From positions 1,612,001 to 1,676,000 of the forward strand of contig CP108997.1 in the NCBI GenBank assembly GCA_036226585.1: a DNA stretch of 64,000 nucleotides, written 5' to 3'. This DNA comes from Streptomyces sp. NBC_00708 (lineage in GTDB: Bacteria; Actinomycetota; Actinomycetes; Streptomycetales; Streptomycetaceae). How positions within the stretch are numbered: the first letter of the stretch is position 1; each line of letters begins with the position of its first letter. Under the pieces are notes generated by a model. That model had not been told where the DNA came from and ran no database searches. It worked only from the letters and a program-made list of their open reading frames with translations. This document shows positions 1-9,352 of the stretch, piece by piece. The position numbers and the translations under genes are program-made.

Positions 1-1538
1 AGGCCGCCGGCGCGAAGATCATCTCGGTGAACCCGCTGCCCGAGGCCGGCCTCGAACGCTTCAAGAACCCGCAGACCCCGCGCGGCCTGCTCAAGGGCGC
101 ACCGCTGAACGACCTGTTCCTCCAGATCCGCATCGGCGGCGACCAGGCCCTCTTCCGCCTCCTGAACAAGCTGATCCTGGAGACCGAAGGCGCCGTCGAC
201 AAGACGTTCGTCGCCGAACACACCCACGGCTACGAGGAGTTCGCAACGGCCGCCGCCGAAGCCGACTGGGACGAGACGCTCGCCGCGACCGGACTCGACC
301 GCGCCGCCATCGAACAGGCCCTCGACATGGTCCTCGCCTCGCAGCGCACCGTCGTCTGCTGGGCCATGGGCCTCACCCAGCACAAGCACGCCGTGCCCAC
401 CATCCGCGAGGTCGTCAACTTCCTCCTGCTGCGCGGCAACATCGGCCGCCCCGGCGCCGGCGTCTGCCCCGTGCGCGGCCACTCCAACGTCCAGGGCGAC
501 CGCACCATGGGCATCTTCGAACGCCCCGCGCCCGCCTTCCTCGACGCGCTCGACAAGGAATTCGGGATCACCTCACCCCGCCACCACGGCTACGACGTCG
601 TCCGCGCCATCCGCGCCCTGCGCGACGGCGACGCCAAGGTCTTCCTCGCCATGGGCGGCAACTTCGTCGCCGCCACCCCCGACACCGACGTCACCGAGGC
701 CGCGATGCGCCGCGCCCGCCTCACCGTCCACGTCTCCACCAAGCTCAACCGCTCCCATGCCGTGACCGGCGCCCGCGCCCTGATCCTGCCCACCCTCGGC
801 CGCACCGACAAGGACGTCCAGGCGGGCGGCAAACAGTTCGTCACCGTCGAGGACTCCATGAGCAAGGTCCACGCCTCACGCGGCAACCTCACCCCCGCGA
901 GCCCCCACCTGCTCTCCGAACCCGCCATCGTCGCCCGCCTCGCCCGCGCCGTCCTCGGGCCGGAATCCGCCACGCCCTGGGAGGAGTTCGAGAAGGACTA
1001 CGCCACGATCCGTGACCGCATCTCCCGCGTCGTCCCCGGCTTCGAGAACTTCAACGCGCGCGTCGCCCACCCCGGAGGCTTCACCCTCCCGCACGGCCCC
1101 CGCGACTCCCGGCGCTTCCCCACCGCCACCGGCAAGGCCAACTTCACCGCCGCGCCCGTCGAGTTCCCCGCGCTGCCCGAGGGCCGGCTGCTGCTCCAGA
1201 CCCTGCGCTCCCACGACCAGTACAACACCACGATCTACGGCCTCGACGACCGCTACCGGGGCATCAGGGGCGGCCGCCGCGTCGTCCTCGTACACCCCGA
1301 CGACGCCACCGCGCTCGGCCTCGCCGACGGCTCCTACACCGACCTCGTCAGCGAGTGGAAGGACGGCGTCGAGCGCCGCGCCCCCGGCTTCCGCGTCGTC
1401 CACTACCCCACCGCCCGGGGCTGCGCCGCCGCCTACTACCCCGAGACCAATGTGCTGGTCCCCCTCGACTCCACCGCCGACACCAGCAACACCCCCGCCT
1501 CCAAGTCCGTCGTGGTGCGCTTCGAGCCCGCGGGCTAG
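1..1538 (+). CDS. FdhF/YdeP-type molybdopterin oxidoreductase, 3' part
   Basis: The reading frame is open from the first base of the window, so the 5' end lies outside; about 512 residues are visible. The visible part begins AAGAKIISVNPLPEAGL and contains RGNIGRPGAGVCPVRGHSNVQGD-like molybdopterin-binding sequence and a C-terminal dinucleotide-binding domain ending in DTSNTPASKSVVVRFEPAG. This matches the C-terminal two thirds of formate dehydrogenase alpha/YdeP-like MopB enzymes. Such proteins carry bis-MGD and transfer electrons from small substrates; the substrate cannot be inferred. The N-terminal cofactor-ligand region is not in view. A short hairpin overlaps the stop codon. Confidence 0.88.
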   Translation, partial: AAGAKIISVNPLPEAGLERFKNPQTPRGLLKGAPLNDLFLQIRIGGDQALFRLLNKLILETEGAVDKTFVAEHTHGYEEFATAAAEADWDETLAATGLDRAAIEQALDMVLASQRTVVCWAMGLTQHKHAVPTIREVVNFLLLRGNIGRPGAGVCPVRGHSNVQGDRTMGIFERPAPAFLDALDKEFGITSPRHHGYDVVRAIRALRDGDAKVFLAMGGNFVAATPDTDVTEAAMRRARLTVHVSTKLNRSHAVTGARALILPTLGRTDKDVQAGGKQFVTVEDSMSKVHASRGNLTPASPHLLSEPAIVARLARAVLGPESATPWEEFEKDYATIRDRISRVVPGFENFNARVAHPGGFTLPHGPRDSRRFPTATGKANFTAAPVEFPALPEGRLLLQTLRSHDQYNTTIYGLDDRYRGIRGGRRVVLVHPDDATALGLADGSYTDLVSEWKDGVERRAPGFRVVHYPTARGCAAAYYPETNVLVPLDSTADTSNTPASKSVVVRFEPAG

Positions 1539-1562
1539 GGCCTGATCCAAACGACAGGCCCT
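1537..1562 (+). terminator. hairpin at the end of the MopB oxidoreductase gene
   Basis: AGGGCCTG (1537-1544) and CAGGCCCT (1555-1562) form a perfect 8-bp stem with a 10-nt loop and overlap the TAG stop at 1536-1538. There is no T-run, as is common for Streptomyces terminators. Confidence 0.55.
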
Positions 1563-1630
1563 AAGCGCTCGCTCAGCCGTCTGATATGAACGACGCACAC
1601 GAGCACCGCACCGAGACGAAAGGCGGACCC

Positions 1631-2101
1631 ATGGGCGAGCACACCGCACCCCAGTTCCCCCAGGAGATCATCGACGAGTACGCCGCACTCGGCGTCGACC
1701 TGCCCGCCCTCTTCTCCGCCGGCCACCTCGGGGAACGCATGGGCGTCCGCATCCTCGAAGCCTCCGCCGAGCGCGTCGTCGGCACCATGCCCGTCGAGGG
1801 CAACACCCAGCCCTACGGACTCCTGCACGGCGGCGCCTCCGCCGTCCTCGCCGAGACCCTCGGCTCCGTCGGCTCCATGCTGCACGGCGGCCCCTCCAAG
1901 GTCGCCGTGGGCGTCGACCTGAACTGCACCCATCACCGAGGGGTACGAAGCGGCCTCATCACCGGCGTCGCCACCCCCGTACACCGCGGCCGCTCCACCG
2001 CCACGTACGAGATCGTCCTCACCGACGAGCACGACAAGCGGGTCTGCACCGCCCGCCTCACCTGCCTCCTGCGCGACGCACCCGCACCCGAAGCCGCCTG
2101 A
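1631..2101 (+). CDS. hotdog-fold thioesterase (PaaI family)
   Basis: About 156 residues. It has the hotdog pattern LLHGGASAVLAETLGS, followed by GVDLNCTHHRGVRSG and a beta-rich C-terminus (GRSTATYEIVLTDEHDKRVCTARLTCLL). PaaI-type enzymes hydrolyse acyl- or aryl-CoA thioesters in the cytosol. I chose ATG 1631 because AAAGGCGGA lies just upstream. An in-frame ATG at 1586 would add 15 residues (MNDAHEHRTETKGGP) with a poorer ribosome binding site. The gene stands alone and is followed by a strong terminator. The physiological thioester is unknown. Confidence 0.85.
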   Translation: MGEHTAPQFPQEIIDEYAALGVDLPALFSAGHLGERMGVRILEASAERVVGTMPVEGNTQPYGLLHGGASAVLAETLGSVGSMLHGGPSKVAVGVDLNCTHHRGVRSGLITGVATPVHRGRSTATYEIVLTDEHDKRVCTARLTCLLRDAPAPEAA

Positions 2102-2125
2102 CCCCGCACCACACCCCGCCCCCCC

Positions 2126-2155
2126 TGCCCGGCCGTCGCCCAAAACGGCCGGGCA
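2126..2155 (+). terminator. rho-independent type terminator after the thioesterase
   Basis: TGCCCGGCCGT (2126-2136) pairs perfectly with ACGGCCGGGCA (2145-2155) around an 8-nt loop. It lies 25 bases after the thioesterase stop. Confidence 0.75.
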
Positions 2156-2732
2156 GTGGCATATCCGGGCACAACCACCGCCGCGATCAAGGAAATTGAC
2201 CGCCACACGGCAGCAACCCCCTTGACCCCGCACCGTGTTCCATGGCCCACTCAGTCGCCACACCCCACCCGCCCCCACCACCACACCGCGTCGCCGCACC
2301 CCCGCCACCGTAACGCTGCGTAACCAACGCCCGAGGTGAAGCGCCCCGCCGCGACACGACGAGCCCGGCCCCACCGCCACCGGGCCCCCCGGCATGCCCC
2401 CGCACACCCCCACCGGGCCCCCGCCGGGCGACAGCACCAAGATCACCTCAAGCCCCTTAGCAGAGCTGCGCGTTCTCACATTGCGGTCACTTCACGGTCC
2501 GGTAAAAAGCCGTACATGTCCGCCCAGCCACCTCAAGCCTTGCTCAAGGGCATAACAAGACAGTCACATCCTTGCCCGGCACCGCTCCCGACCCCCACCA
2601 CTGCCCTTAGAGTCACGGCCAGTCACCGCGCCGCCGGGCGCGTCTGCTGCACGGCCCTGTACCAACCCAGTACGGCCCGGCGAACGACACGGCACCTCAA
2701 GCGAGGAGGCCGCGCCAGGGAAAGGACCTTTC
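2156..2732. other. long intergenic region upstream of the liv operon
   Basis: About 580 bases without a supportable gene. Open frames here have no family resemblance and are Arg/His-rich, as expected for shadow frames. The last 250 bases must hold the liv promoter, but no convincing -35/-10 pair at normal spacing could be picked. TTGCCC (2572) and TAGAGT (2608) are 30 bases apart. A short inverted repeat CCTTG-CT-CAAGG lies near 2537-2550. The AGGAGG at 2703-2708 is too far from the GTG start; AAAGGA at 2721-2726 is the likely ribosome binding site of livK. Confidence 0.5.
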
Positions 2733-3965
2733 GTGCGACACCGTTCTTTGCTCATCCTCACCACAGTGCTCACCACCGGTGCACTGACGCTCACCGCCTG
2801 CGGGTCGCGCGACGACGACAACAAGAGCGACGGCAACAGCGGCAGCGGCAACACGACCGTCGTCATCGGCGTCGACGCACCGCTCACCGGTGACCTCTCC
2901 GCCCTCGGCCTCGGCATCAAGAACTCCGCCGACCTCGCCGCCAAAACGGCGAACAAGGACAAGACCGTCCCCGGCATCACCTTCGAGGTCCAGCCGCTCG
3001 ACGACCAGGCCCAGCCCTCCGTCGGCCAGCAGAACGCCACGAAGTTCATCGACAACAAGAAGGTCGTCGGTGTCGTCGGTCCGCTGAACTCCGGCGTCGC
3101 CCAGTCGATGCAGAAGCCGCTCAACGACGCCGGCCTCACCCAGGTCTCCCCCGCCAACACCGGCACCGAGCTGACCCAGGGCGACAACTGGAAGACCGGC
3201 GACAAGAAGCGCCCCTTCAAGACCTACTTCCGCACCGCCACCACGGACCAGATCCAGGGCGCCTTCGCCGCGAAGTACCTGTACAACGACGCGAAGATCA
3301 AGCAGGTCTACCTCATCGACGACCAGAAGCCCTACGGCGCCGGTCTCGCGGCCTCCTTCAAGGCCACCTTCACCAGCCTCGGCGGCAAGATCGTCGGCTC
3401 CGACCACGTCAACCCGGACGACCGCGACTTCAACGCCGTCGTCACCAAGGTCAAGAAGTCCGGCGCCAAGGCCGTCTACTACGGCGGCGAGTACCCCGCC
3501 GGCGCCCCCCTGAGCCAGCAGCTCAAGGACAGCGTCAAGATCCCGCTCATGGGCGGCGACGGCATGTACAGCGCCGACTTCATCAAGCTCAACAAGAAGG
3601 CCCAGGGCGACATCGCCACCTCCGTCGGCAAGCCCGTCGAGGAACTCGACTCCGCCAAGAAGTTCATCGCGGACTACAAGACCGCCGGCTACAAGGACGC
3701 CTACGAGGCCTACGGGGGCGGCACCTACGACGCCACCTGGGCCATCATCGAGGCCGTCAAGCTCGCCGTCGCCGACAACGACGGCAAGCTCCCCGACGAC
3801 GCCCGCGCCAAGGTGCTCGACGCCATGAGCAAGGTCAAGTTCGACGGCGTCACCGGCCCGGTCTCCTTCGACCAGTACGGCGACACCACCAACACCATGA
3901 TGACCGCCTACCAGGTCGACGGCGGCAAGTGGGTCTCCAAGCTCAGCGAGGCCTACAAGCCGTAA
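2733..3965 (+). CDS. livK: branched-chain amino acid ABC transporter, substrate-binding lipoprotein
   Basis: 410 residues starting at GTG 2733, with AAAGGA upstream. The N-terminus is a lipoprotein signal peptide: MRHR, a hydrophobic stretch, then lipobox LTAC with the acylated Cys at residue 23. The mature protein is a type I periplasmic-binding fold (VVIGVDAPLTGDLSALGLGI at the start; VYLIDDQKPYGAG and AYGGGTYDATWAII further on), typical of LivJ/LivK-like receptors for Leu, Ile, Val or related amides. It would be anchored to the outer face of the membrane and deliver ligand to LivHM. First gene of a five-gene transporter operon. A perfect 12-bp hairpin separates it from livH. Confidence 0.93.
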   Translation: MRHRSLLILTTVLTTGALTLTACGSRDDDNKSDGNSGSGNTTVVIGVDAPLTGDLSALGLGIKNSADLAAKTANKDKTVPGITFEVQPLDDQAQPSVGQQNATKFIDNKKVVGVVGPLNSGVAQSMQKPLNDAGLTQVSPANTGTELTQGDNWKTGDKKRPFKTYFRTATTDQIQGAFAAKYLYNDAKIKQVYLIDDQKPYGAGLAASFKATFTSLGGKIVGSDHVNPDDRDFNAVVTKVKKSGAKAVYYGGEYPAGAPLSQQLKDSVKIPLMGGDGMYSADFIKLNKKAQGDIATSVGKPVEELDSAKKFIADYKTAGYKDAYEAYGGGTYDATWAIIEAVKLAVADNDGKLPDDARAKVLDAMSKVKFDGVTGPVSFDQYGDTTNTMMTAYQVDGGKWVSKLSEAYKP

Positions 3966-3997
3966 CCCGCTCCCGGGCCACACCCGAACGACCCCAG

Positions 3998-4032
3998 ACC
4001 GCGCGGGAGCGCTACGAGCACTCCCGCGCGGT
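3998..4032 (+). terminator. intra-operon hairpin (attenuator or mRNA stabiliser) between livK and livH
   Basis: ACCGCGCGGGAG (3998-4009) pairs perfectly with CTCCCGCGCGGT (4021-4032) around an 11-nt loop. It lies 32 bases after the livK stop and 33 bases before the livH GTG. There is no T-run, so partial termination or protection of the livK mRNA 3' end are both possible. Confidence 0.7.
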
Positions 4033-4065
4033 GCCATATCCGAACCACTCCACGGAGGCCCTGCG

Positions 4066-4995
4066 GTGCACGAACTGCCGCAACAGCTGGCCAATGGACT
4101 CATCCTCGGCGCGATGTACGGACTCATCGCGATCGGCTACACGATGGTCTACGGAATCATCCAGCTCATCAACTTCGCCCACGGCGAGATCTTCATGATC
4201 GGAGGCTTCGGAGCTCTCACCGTGTACCTCTGGATGCCGGCCGGCTCCAACCTCCTCGCAATCGTCCCCCTCATGATCATCGGCGGCGTCATATGCTCCG
4301 TCGCCATCAGCGTCGCCGCCGAACGCTTCGCCTACCGGCCCCTGCGCAACGCCCCCCGGCTCGCCCCGCTGATCACCGCGATCGGACTCTCCCTCGCACT
4401 CCAGCAGGCCATCTGGAAGTGGTACCCCGACGCCACCAAGGACCACCCCTTCCCCCAGTTCAAGGGCGACGCCTTCGACATCTTCGGCGCCCACGTCCAG
4501 CGCGGTGACCTCTTCGTCCTCATCGCCGCCCCCGTCTGCATGATCGCCCTCGGGCTCTTCGTCTCCAAGACCCGCTCCGGCCGCGGCATGCAGGCAACCT
4601 CCCAGGACCCCGACACCGCCAAGCTCATGGGCATCAACACCGACCGCATCATCGTCATGGCCTTCGCCATCGGTGCCGCGTTCGCCGCCGTCGCCGCCGT
4701 CGCCTACGGGCTCAAGAACGGCCAGATCGGCTTCCGCATGGGCTTCCTCATGGGCCTCAAGGCCTTCACCGCCGCCGTCCTCGGCGGCATCGGCAACATC
4801 TACGGCGCCATGCTCGGCGGAGTCGTCCTCGGCGTCGCCGAGTCCCTCGCCACCGGCTACATGAGCGACGTCCCCGGCATGGACCTCTTCGGCGGCGGCG
4901 CCTGGAAGGACGTATGGGCCTTCGTCCTCCTCATCGTCGTCCTGCTGCTGCGGCCACAAGGCCTGCTCGGCGAACGCGTCGCGGACAGGGCGTGA
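4066..4995 (+). CDS. livH: branched-chain amino acid ABC transporter permease LivH
   Basis: 309 residues from GTG 4066, preceded by GGAGG at 4054-4058. It is a polytopic membrane protein of the LivH family: early LILGAMYGLIAIGYTMVYGIIQLINFAHGE-type signature (the GxIxLINFAHGE motif is diagnostic) and the conserved transport loop near GFRMGFLMGLKAFTAAVLGGIGNIYGAMLGG. About eight membrane segments are visible. It forms the translocation pore with LivM. It ends QGLLGERVADRA* and abuts the next permease gene. Confidence 0.94.
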   Translation: MHELPQQLANGLILGAMYGLIAIGYTMVYGIIQLINFAHGEIFMIGGFGALTVYLWMPAGSNLLAIVPLMIIGGVICSVAISVAAERFAYRPLRNAPRLAPLITAIGLSLALQQAIWKWYPDATKDHPFPQFKGDAFDIFGAHVQRGDLFVLIAAPVCMIALGLFVSKTRSGRGMQATSQDPDTAKLMGINTDRIIVMAFAIGAAFAAVAAVAYGLKNGQIGFRMGFLMGLKAFTAAVLGGIGNIYGAMLGGVVLGVAESLATGYMSDVPGMDLFGGGAWKDVWAFVLLIVVLLLRPQGLLGERVADRA

Positions 4996-5000
4996 TACGG

Positions 5001-6779
5001 ATGACCACCGCACTCCTCCCCGCACCCGCCCCCGCCGCCCGCATCGCCACCCTCACCGGCGCCGCGGCCGCCCTCGCCGGCACCCTCCTCCCCTGGACCT
5101 GGACCTCCGAATTCCCCGGCGACCTCACCGTCACCGGCTACCCCGGCGGCCTCCAGGTCCTCACCCTCACCGGCGCCGTCCTCACCCTGCTCTTCGCCCT
5201 CACCGGCTACGGCATCCCCGGACTGCGCTGGCTCACCCCCGCCGGCACCAACAGCCCCGTCCGCCTCCTGGCCCTCGCCACCTTCGGCACCACCGGCTAC
5301 GCCATGGGCGCCATCTCCTACGAGCTCGGCGGCGTCGTCAACCTCGAACCCGGAGCCTGGGTCAGCGGCATCGGCGCACTCGTCGCCGTCATCGCCTCCC
5401 TCGCCCTCCCCTACGACGTCCCCCTCACCACCGACGGCCCCGCACCGAACGGCTGGCAGCGCTTCCGCAACAGCCTCGCCGCCCCCTCGGCCCCCCGCGC
5501 CAAAGCCCTCCCGGCCTGGGCCGAGATCATCATCATCGCCGTCGCCTTCGGCCTCGCGCTGTACGTCTTCACCTACGGGATCGACATCCCCACCGAGGAC
5601 TCCGAACAGTTCATCGGCTTCCTCATCACCGCGGGCTTCGCCTTCACCGCACTCACCCGAGCCGGCCTCATCGGCCGCCTCACCGCGCTGACCACCAAGC
5701 ACCGCAACGTCACCCTCGCCGCCGCCCTGGCCGCAGCCCTCTGCTTCCCCTTCACCCAGGACACCGCCGAGTACGCCCTCATCGGCGTCAACATCCTCAT
5801 CTTCGCCACCGTCGCACTCGGCCTCAACGTCGTCGTCGGCCTCGCCGGCCTCCTCGACCTCGGCTACGTCGCCTTCCTCGGAGTCGGCGCCTACACCGCC
5901 GCCCTCGTCTCCGGCGCACCCCTCTCCGCGATCGGCGTCAAATTCCCCTTCTGGGCCGCCGTCCTCACCGGAGCCGTCGTCTCCCTGATCTTCGGCGTCC
6001 TCATCGGCGCCCCGACCCTGCGGCTGCGCGGCGACTACCTCGCCATCGTCACCCTCGGCTTCGGAGAGATCTTCCGCGTCACCGTCAACAACCTCAACGG
6101 CAACAGCGGCCCCGACCTCACCAACGGCTCCCAAGGCATCCCGAGCATCCCCGACCTCAACCTCCTCGGGATCGACTTCGGACTCAGCCACGACGTCGGA
6201 CCCTTCACCCTCAGCAGGCCCGCCAACTACTACCTGCTGATGCTCGTCGTCACCGCCGTCGTCGTCCTCGTCTTCCGCCGCTCCGGAGAATCCCGCATCG
6301 GCCGCGCCTGGGTCGCCATCCGCGAGGACGAAACCGCCGCCACCGCCATGGGCATCAACGCCTTCCGGCTCAAGCTGCTCGCCTTCGCCCTCGGCGCCAC
6401 CCTCGCCGGCCTCGCCGGCACCGTACAGGCACACGTCAACTACACCGTGACGCCCGAGCAGTACCAGTTCGCCGGCTCCGTACCCCCGAACTCCGCGTTC
6501 CTCCTCGCCGCCGTCATCCTCGGCGGCATGGGAACCCTCAGCGGACCCTTCGTCGGCGCCGCACTCCTCTACCTCATCCCGGCCAAGCTGCAGTTCATGC
6601 AGGACTACCAGCTCTTCCTCTTCGGCATCGCGCTCGTCCTCCTGATGCGCTTCCGCCCCGAAGGCCTGGTCGCCGACCGGCGCAAACAGCTCGAATTCCA
6701 CGAGACCGACCAGCTCGACGTGCCCACACCCCGGAAGTCCGACGAGACGGACGCCGGCATCGCCAAGGCGGGGGCGTAA
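5001..6779 (+). CDS. livM: branched-chain amino acid ABC transporter permease LivM, long form
   Basis: 592 residues from ATG 5001. A GTG at 4992 overlapping the livH stop is the alternative start. The C-terminal 330 residues are classical LivM (VVVGLAGLLDLGYVAFLGVGAY, then LRLRGDYLAIVTLGFGEIFR, and AAVILGGMGTLSGPFVGAAL). The first ~230 residues add several further hydrophobic segments absent from E. coli LivM (about 425 residues); this long form is common in streptomycetes. It pairs with LivH in the membrane. It ends in a hydrophilic tail and is followed after 4 bases by livG. Confidence 0.93.
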   Translation: MTTALLPAPAPAARIATLTGAAAALAGTLLPWTWTSEFPGDLTVTGYPGGLQVLTLTGAVLTLLFALTGYGIPGLRWLTPAGTNSPVRLLALATFGTTGYAMGAISYELGGVVNLEPGAWVSGIGALVAVIASLALPYDVPLTTDGPAPNGWQRFRNSLAAPSAPRAKALPAWAEIIIIAVAFGLALYVFTYGIDIPTEDSEQFIGFLITAGFAFTALTRAGLIGRLTALTTKHRNVTLAAALAAALCFPFTQDTAEYALIGVNILIFATVALGLNVVVGLAGLLDLGYVAFLGVGAYTAALVSGAPLSAIGVKFPFWAAVLTGAVVSLIFGVLIGAPTLRLRGDYLAIVTLGFGEIFRVTVNNLNGNSGPDLTNGSQGIPSIPDLNLLGIDFGLSHDVGPFTLSRPANYYLLMLVVTAVVVLVFRRSGESRIGRAWVAIREDETAATAMGINAFRLKLLAFALGATLAGLAGTVQAHVNYTVTPEQYQFAGSVPPNSAFLLAAVILGGMGTLSGPFVGAALLYLIPAKLQFMQDYQLFLFGIALVLLMRFRPEGLVADRRKQLEFHETDQLDVPTPRKSDETDAGIAKAGA

Positions 6780-6783
6780 CACC

Positions 6784-7661
<878 letters not shown>

Positions 7662-7665
<4 letters not shown>

Positions 7666-8378
7666 CCGCACTGCTGGAGGTCGAGGACCTCCGCGTCGCC
7701 TACGGCAAGATCGAAGCCGTCAAGGGCATCTCGTTCACCGTCGAAGCCGGCCAGGTGGTCACCCTCATCGGCACCAACGGCGCCGGCAAGACCACCACCC
7801 TGCGCACCCTCTCCGGGCTGCTCAAACCCCTCGCCGGACGCATCCTCTTCGAGGGCAAACCCCTCACCAACATCCCCGCACACAAGATCGTCTCCCTGGG
7901 CCTCGCCCACTCCCCCGAGGGCCGCCACATCTTCCCCCGGCTGACGATCGCCGAAAACCTCCTCCTCGGCGCCTACCTCCGCAACGACAAGGCCGGCATC
8001 GAGAAGGACGTCCAGCGCGCCTACGACCTCTTCCCCATCCTCGGGGAACGCCGAAAGCAGGCCGCCGGAACCCTCTCCGGCGGCGAGCAGCAGATGCTCG
8101 CCATGGGCAGGGCGATGATGTCCCAGCCCAAGCTGCTCATGCTCGACGAGCCCTCCATGGGCCTCTCCCCGATCATGATGCAGAAGATCATGGAGACCAT
8201 CGTCGAACTCCGCGCCTCCGGCACGACGATCCTCCTGGTCGAGCAGAACGCCCAGGCCGCGCTGTCCCTCGCGGACCAGGGCCACGTCATGGAGATCGGC
8301 AAGATCGTCCTCTCCGGCACCGGGGCCGACCTGCTCCACGACGAGTCCGTCCGCAAGGCGTACCTCGGCGAGGACTGA
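7662..8378 (+). CDS. livF: branched-chain amino acid ABC transporter ATP-binding protein LivF
   Basis: 238 residues. Walker A GTNGAGKT (37-44), signature LSGGEQ (138-143), Walker B ending LLMLDEP with Glu163, and the LivF hallmark SPEGRHIFPRLTI. It is the last gene of the operon; its start overlaps livG by four bases and a strong terminator follows 16 bases after the stop. Confidence 0.95.
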
Positions 8379-8394
8379 GCGCTCACGCACACGA

Positions 8395-8427
8395 GAAAGG
8401 CCCGCGCCTCGACGGCGCGGGCCTTTC
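8395..8427. terminator. bidirectional terminator between livF and the ANTAR regulator
   Basis: GAAAGGCCCGCGCC (8395-8408) and GGCGCGGGCCTTTC (8414-8427) form a perfect 14-bp stem with a TCGAC loop. It lies between two converging genes and ends in a short A/T tract on either strand, so it can serve both. Confidence 0.9.
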
Positions 8428-8442
8428 CTCTGTTCTACGCGC

Positions 8443-9093
8443 CTACTCGGCGGCCTTCTTCTTCTCCTCGGCGTCCGCGATCAGCGCCTCGGCGAGCTGC
8501 TGCATCGAGAGCCGGCGGTCCATCGACGTCTTCTGGATCCACCGGAACGCCTCCGGCTCGGACAGCCCGTAGTCCGTCTGCAGAATGCTCTTCGCCCGGT
8601 CCACCAGCTTCCGGGTCTCCAGCCGCTGCGCGAGGTCGGCGACCTCGTTCTCCAGGGCCTTCAGCTCCGAGAACCGCGACACGGCCATCTCGATCGCCGG
8701 GACGACGTCGCTCTTGCTGAACGGCTTCACGAGGTACGCCATCGCCCCGGCGTCCCGGGCCCGCTCCACGAGGTCGCGCTGCGAGAACGCGGTGAGCATG
8801 AGGACCGGCGCGATGGACTCCTCGGCGATCTTCTCGGCGGCGGAGATCCCGTCGAGCACGGGCATCTTCACATCGAGGATCACCAGGTCCGGCTTGTGCT
8901 CCCGAGCGAGTTCAACGGCCTGCTGCCCGTCCCCGGCCTCCCCGACGACGGAGTAGCCCTCTTCTTCGAGCATCTCTTTGAGGTCGAGGCGGATGAGCGC
9001 CTCGTCCTCGGCGATGACGACGCGGGTCGTCAGCGGCGGGACGTGCGACTTGTCGTCGTCGGCGACGGGCTGGGGCGACTCGGGGGTGGTCAC
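8443..9093 (-). CDS. response regulator with C-terminal ANTAR domain (PdtaR-like)
   Basis: 216 residues. Receiver domain about 24-140: acidic pocket AEDE (29-31), phospho-acceptor Asp74 in VILDVKMP, Thr101 in MLTAF and Lys123 in LVKPF. A coiled linker (ELKALENEVADLAQRLETRK) leads to an ANTAR RNA-binding domain about 160-205 (RAKSILQTDYGLSEPEAFRWIQKTS). ANTAR proteins bind dual-hairpin RNA and usually act as antiterminators when phosphorylated. The partner kinase is not in this window. The gene is monocistronic and converges on the liv operon. The family match to Mycobacterium PdtaR (Rv1626) is close by eye. Confidence 0.92.
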   Translation of the reverse strand: MTTPESPQPVADDDKSHVPPLTTRVVIAEDEALIRLDLKEMLEEEGYSVVGEAGDGQQAVELAREHKPDLVILDVKMPVLDGISAAEKIAEESIAPVLMLTAFSQRDLVERARDAGAMAYLVKPFSKSDVVPAIEMAVSRFSELKALENEVADLAQRLETRKLVDRAKSILQTDYGLSEPEAFRWIQKTSMDRRLSMQQLAEALIADAEEKKKAAE

Positions 9094-9187
9094 GGGGGCT
9101 CCTTGTTCCAGGACAGGACTGCTGCCTCTGAGCCTACCTAGCTATAGCAATCCCAGGTGACCCGGTACACTCTCACGAGCATGACCT

Positions 9188-9270
9188 GCCCGGTTGGAGG
9201 AACTGGTTATACTCGCGGTGCTCAAACCACCGTGCCTTTGGGCATGTGGGTTCGAATCCCACACCGGGCA
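9188..9270 (+). tRNA. tRNA-Leu (anticodon CAA)
   Basis: The acceptor stem GCCCGGT (9188-9194) pairs with ACCGGGC (9263-9269), followed by discriminator A at 9270. The anticodon stem CGGTG (9216-9220)/CACCG (9228-9232) encloses loop CTCAAAC, giving anticodon CAA at 9223-9225, which reads UUG. There is a long variable arm typical of tRNA-Leu and a T arm GTGGG-TTCGAAT-CCCAC. CCA is not encoded. A TACACT at 9166-9171 is a plausible -10. Confidence 0.93.
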
Positions 9271-9274
9271 CATG

Positions 9275-9312
9275 GAAAGCGGATGTTCACGTTCTCGTGA
9301 ACATCCGCTTTC
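9275..9312 (+). terminator. terminator of tRNA-Leu
   Basis: GAAAGCGGATGTTCACG (9275-9291) pairs perfectly over 17 bp with 9296-9312 around a TTCT loop and is followed by TTAC. It starts 5 bases after the tRNA. Confidence 0.9.
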
Positions 9313-9352
9313 TTACTGCGTGTAGCAACTGTCGATCATCCACCGTGTTCCC

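Noticed and set aside
2572..2613. liv promoter TTGCCC/TAGAGT
   Set aside because: Spacing of 30 bases is far outside the normal 16-19.
2336..2893. Open frame in the gap upstream of livK
   Set aside because: Arg/His-rich composition, no family, and it runs into the livK signal-peptide region; typical shadow frame.
9094..9187. ANTAR-target dual hairpin RNA next to the ANTAR regulator
   Set aside because: No paired hairpins with the expected A/G loop pattern could be recognised in the gap.
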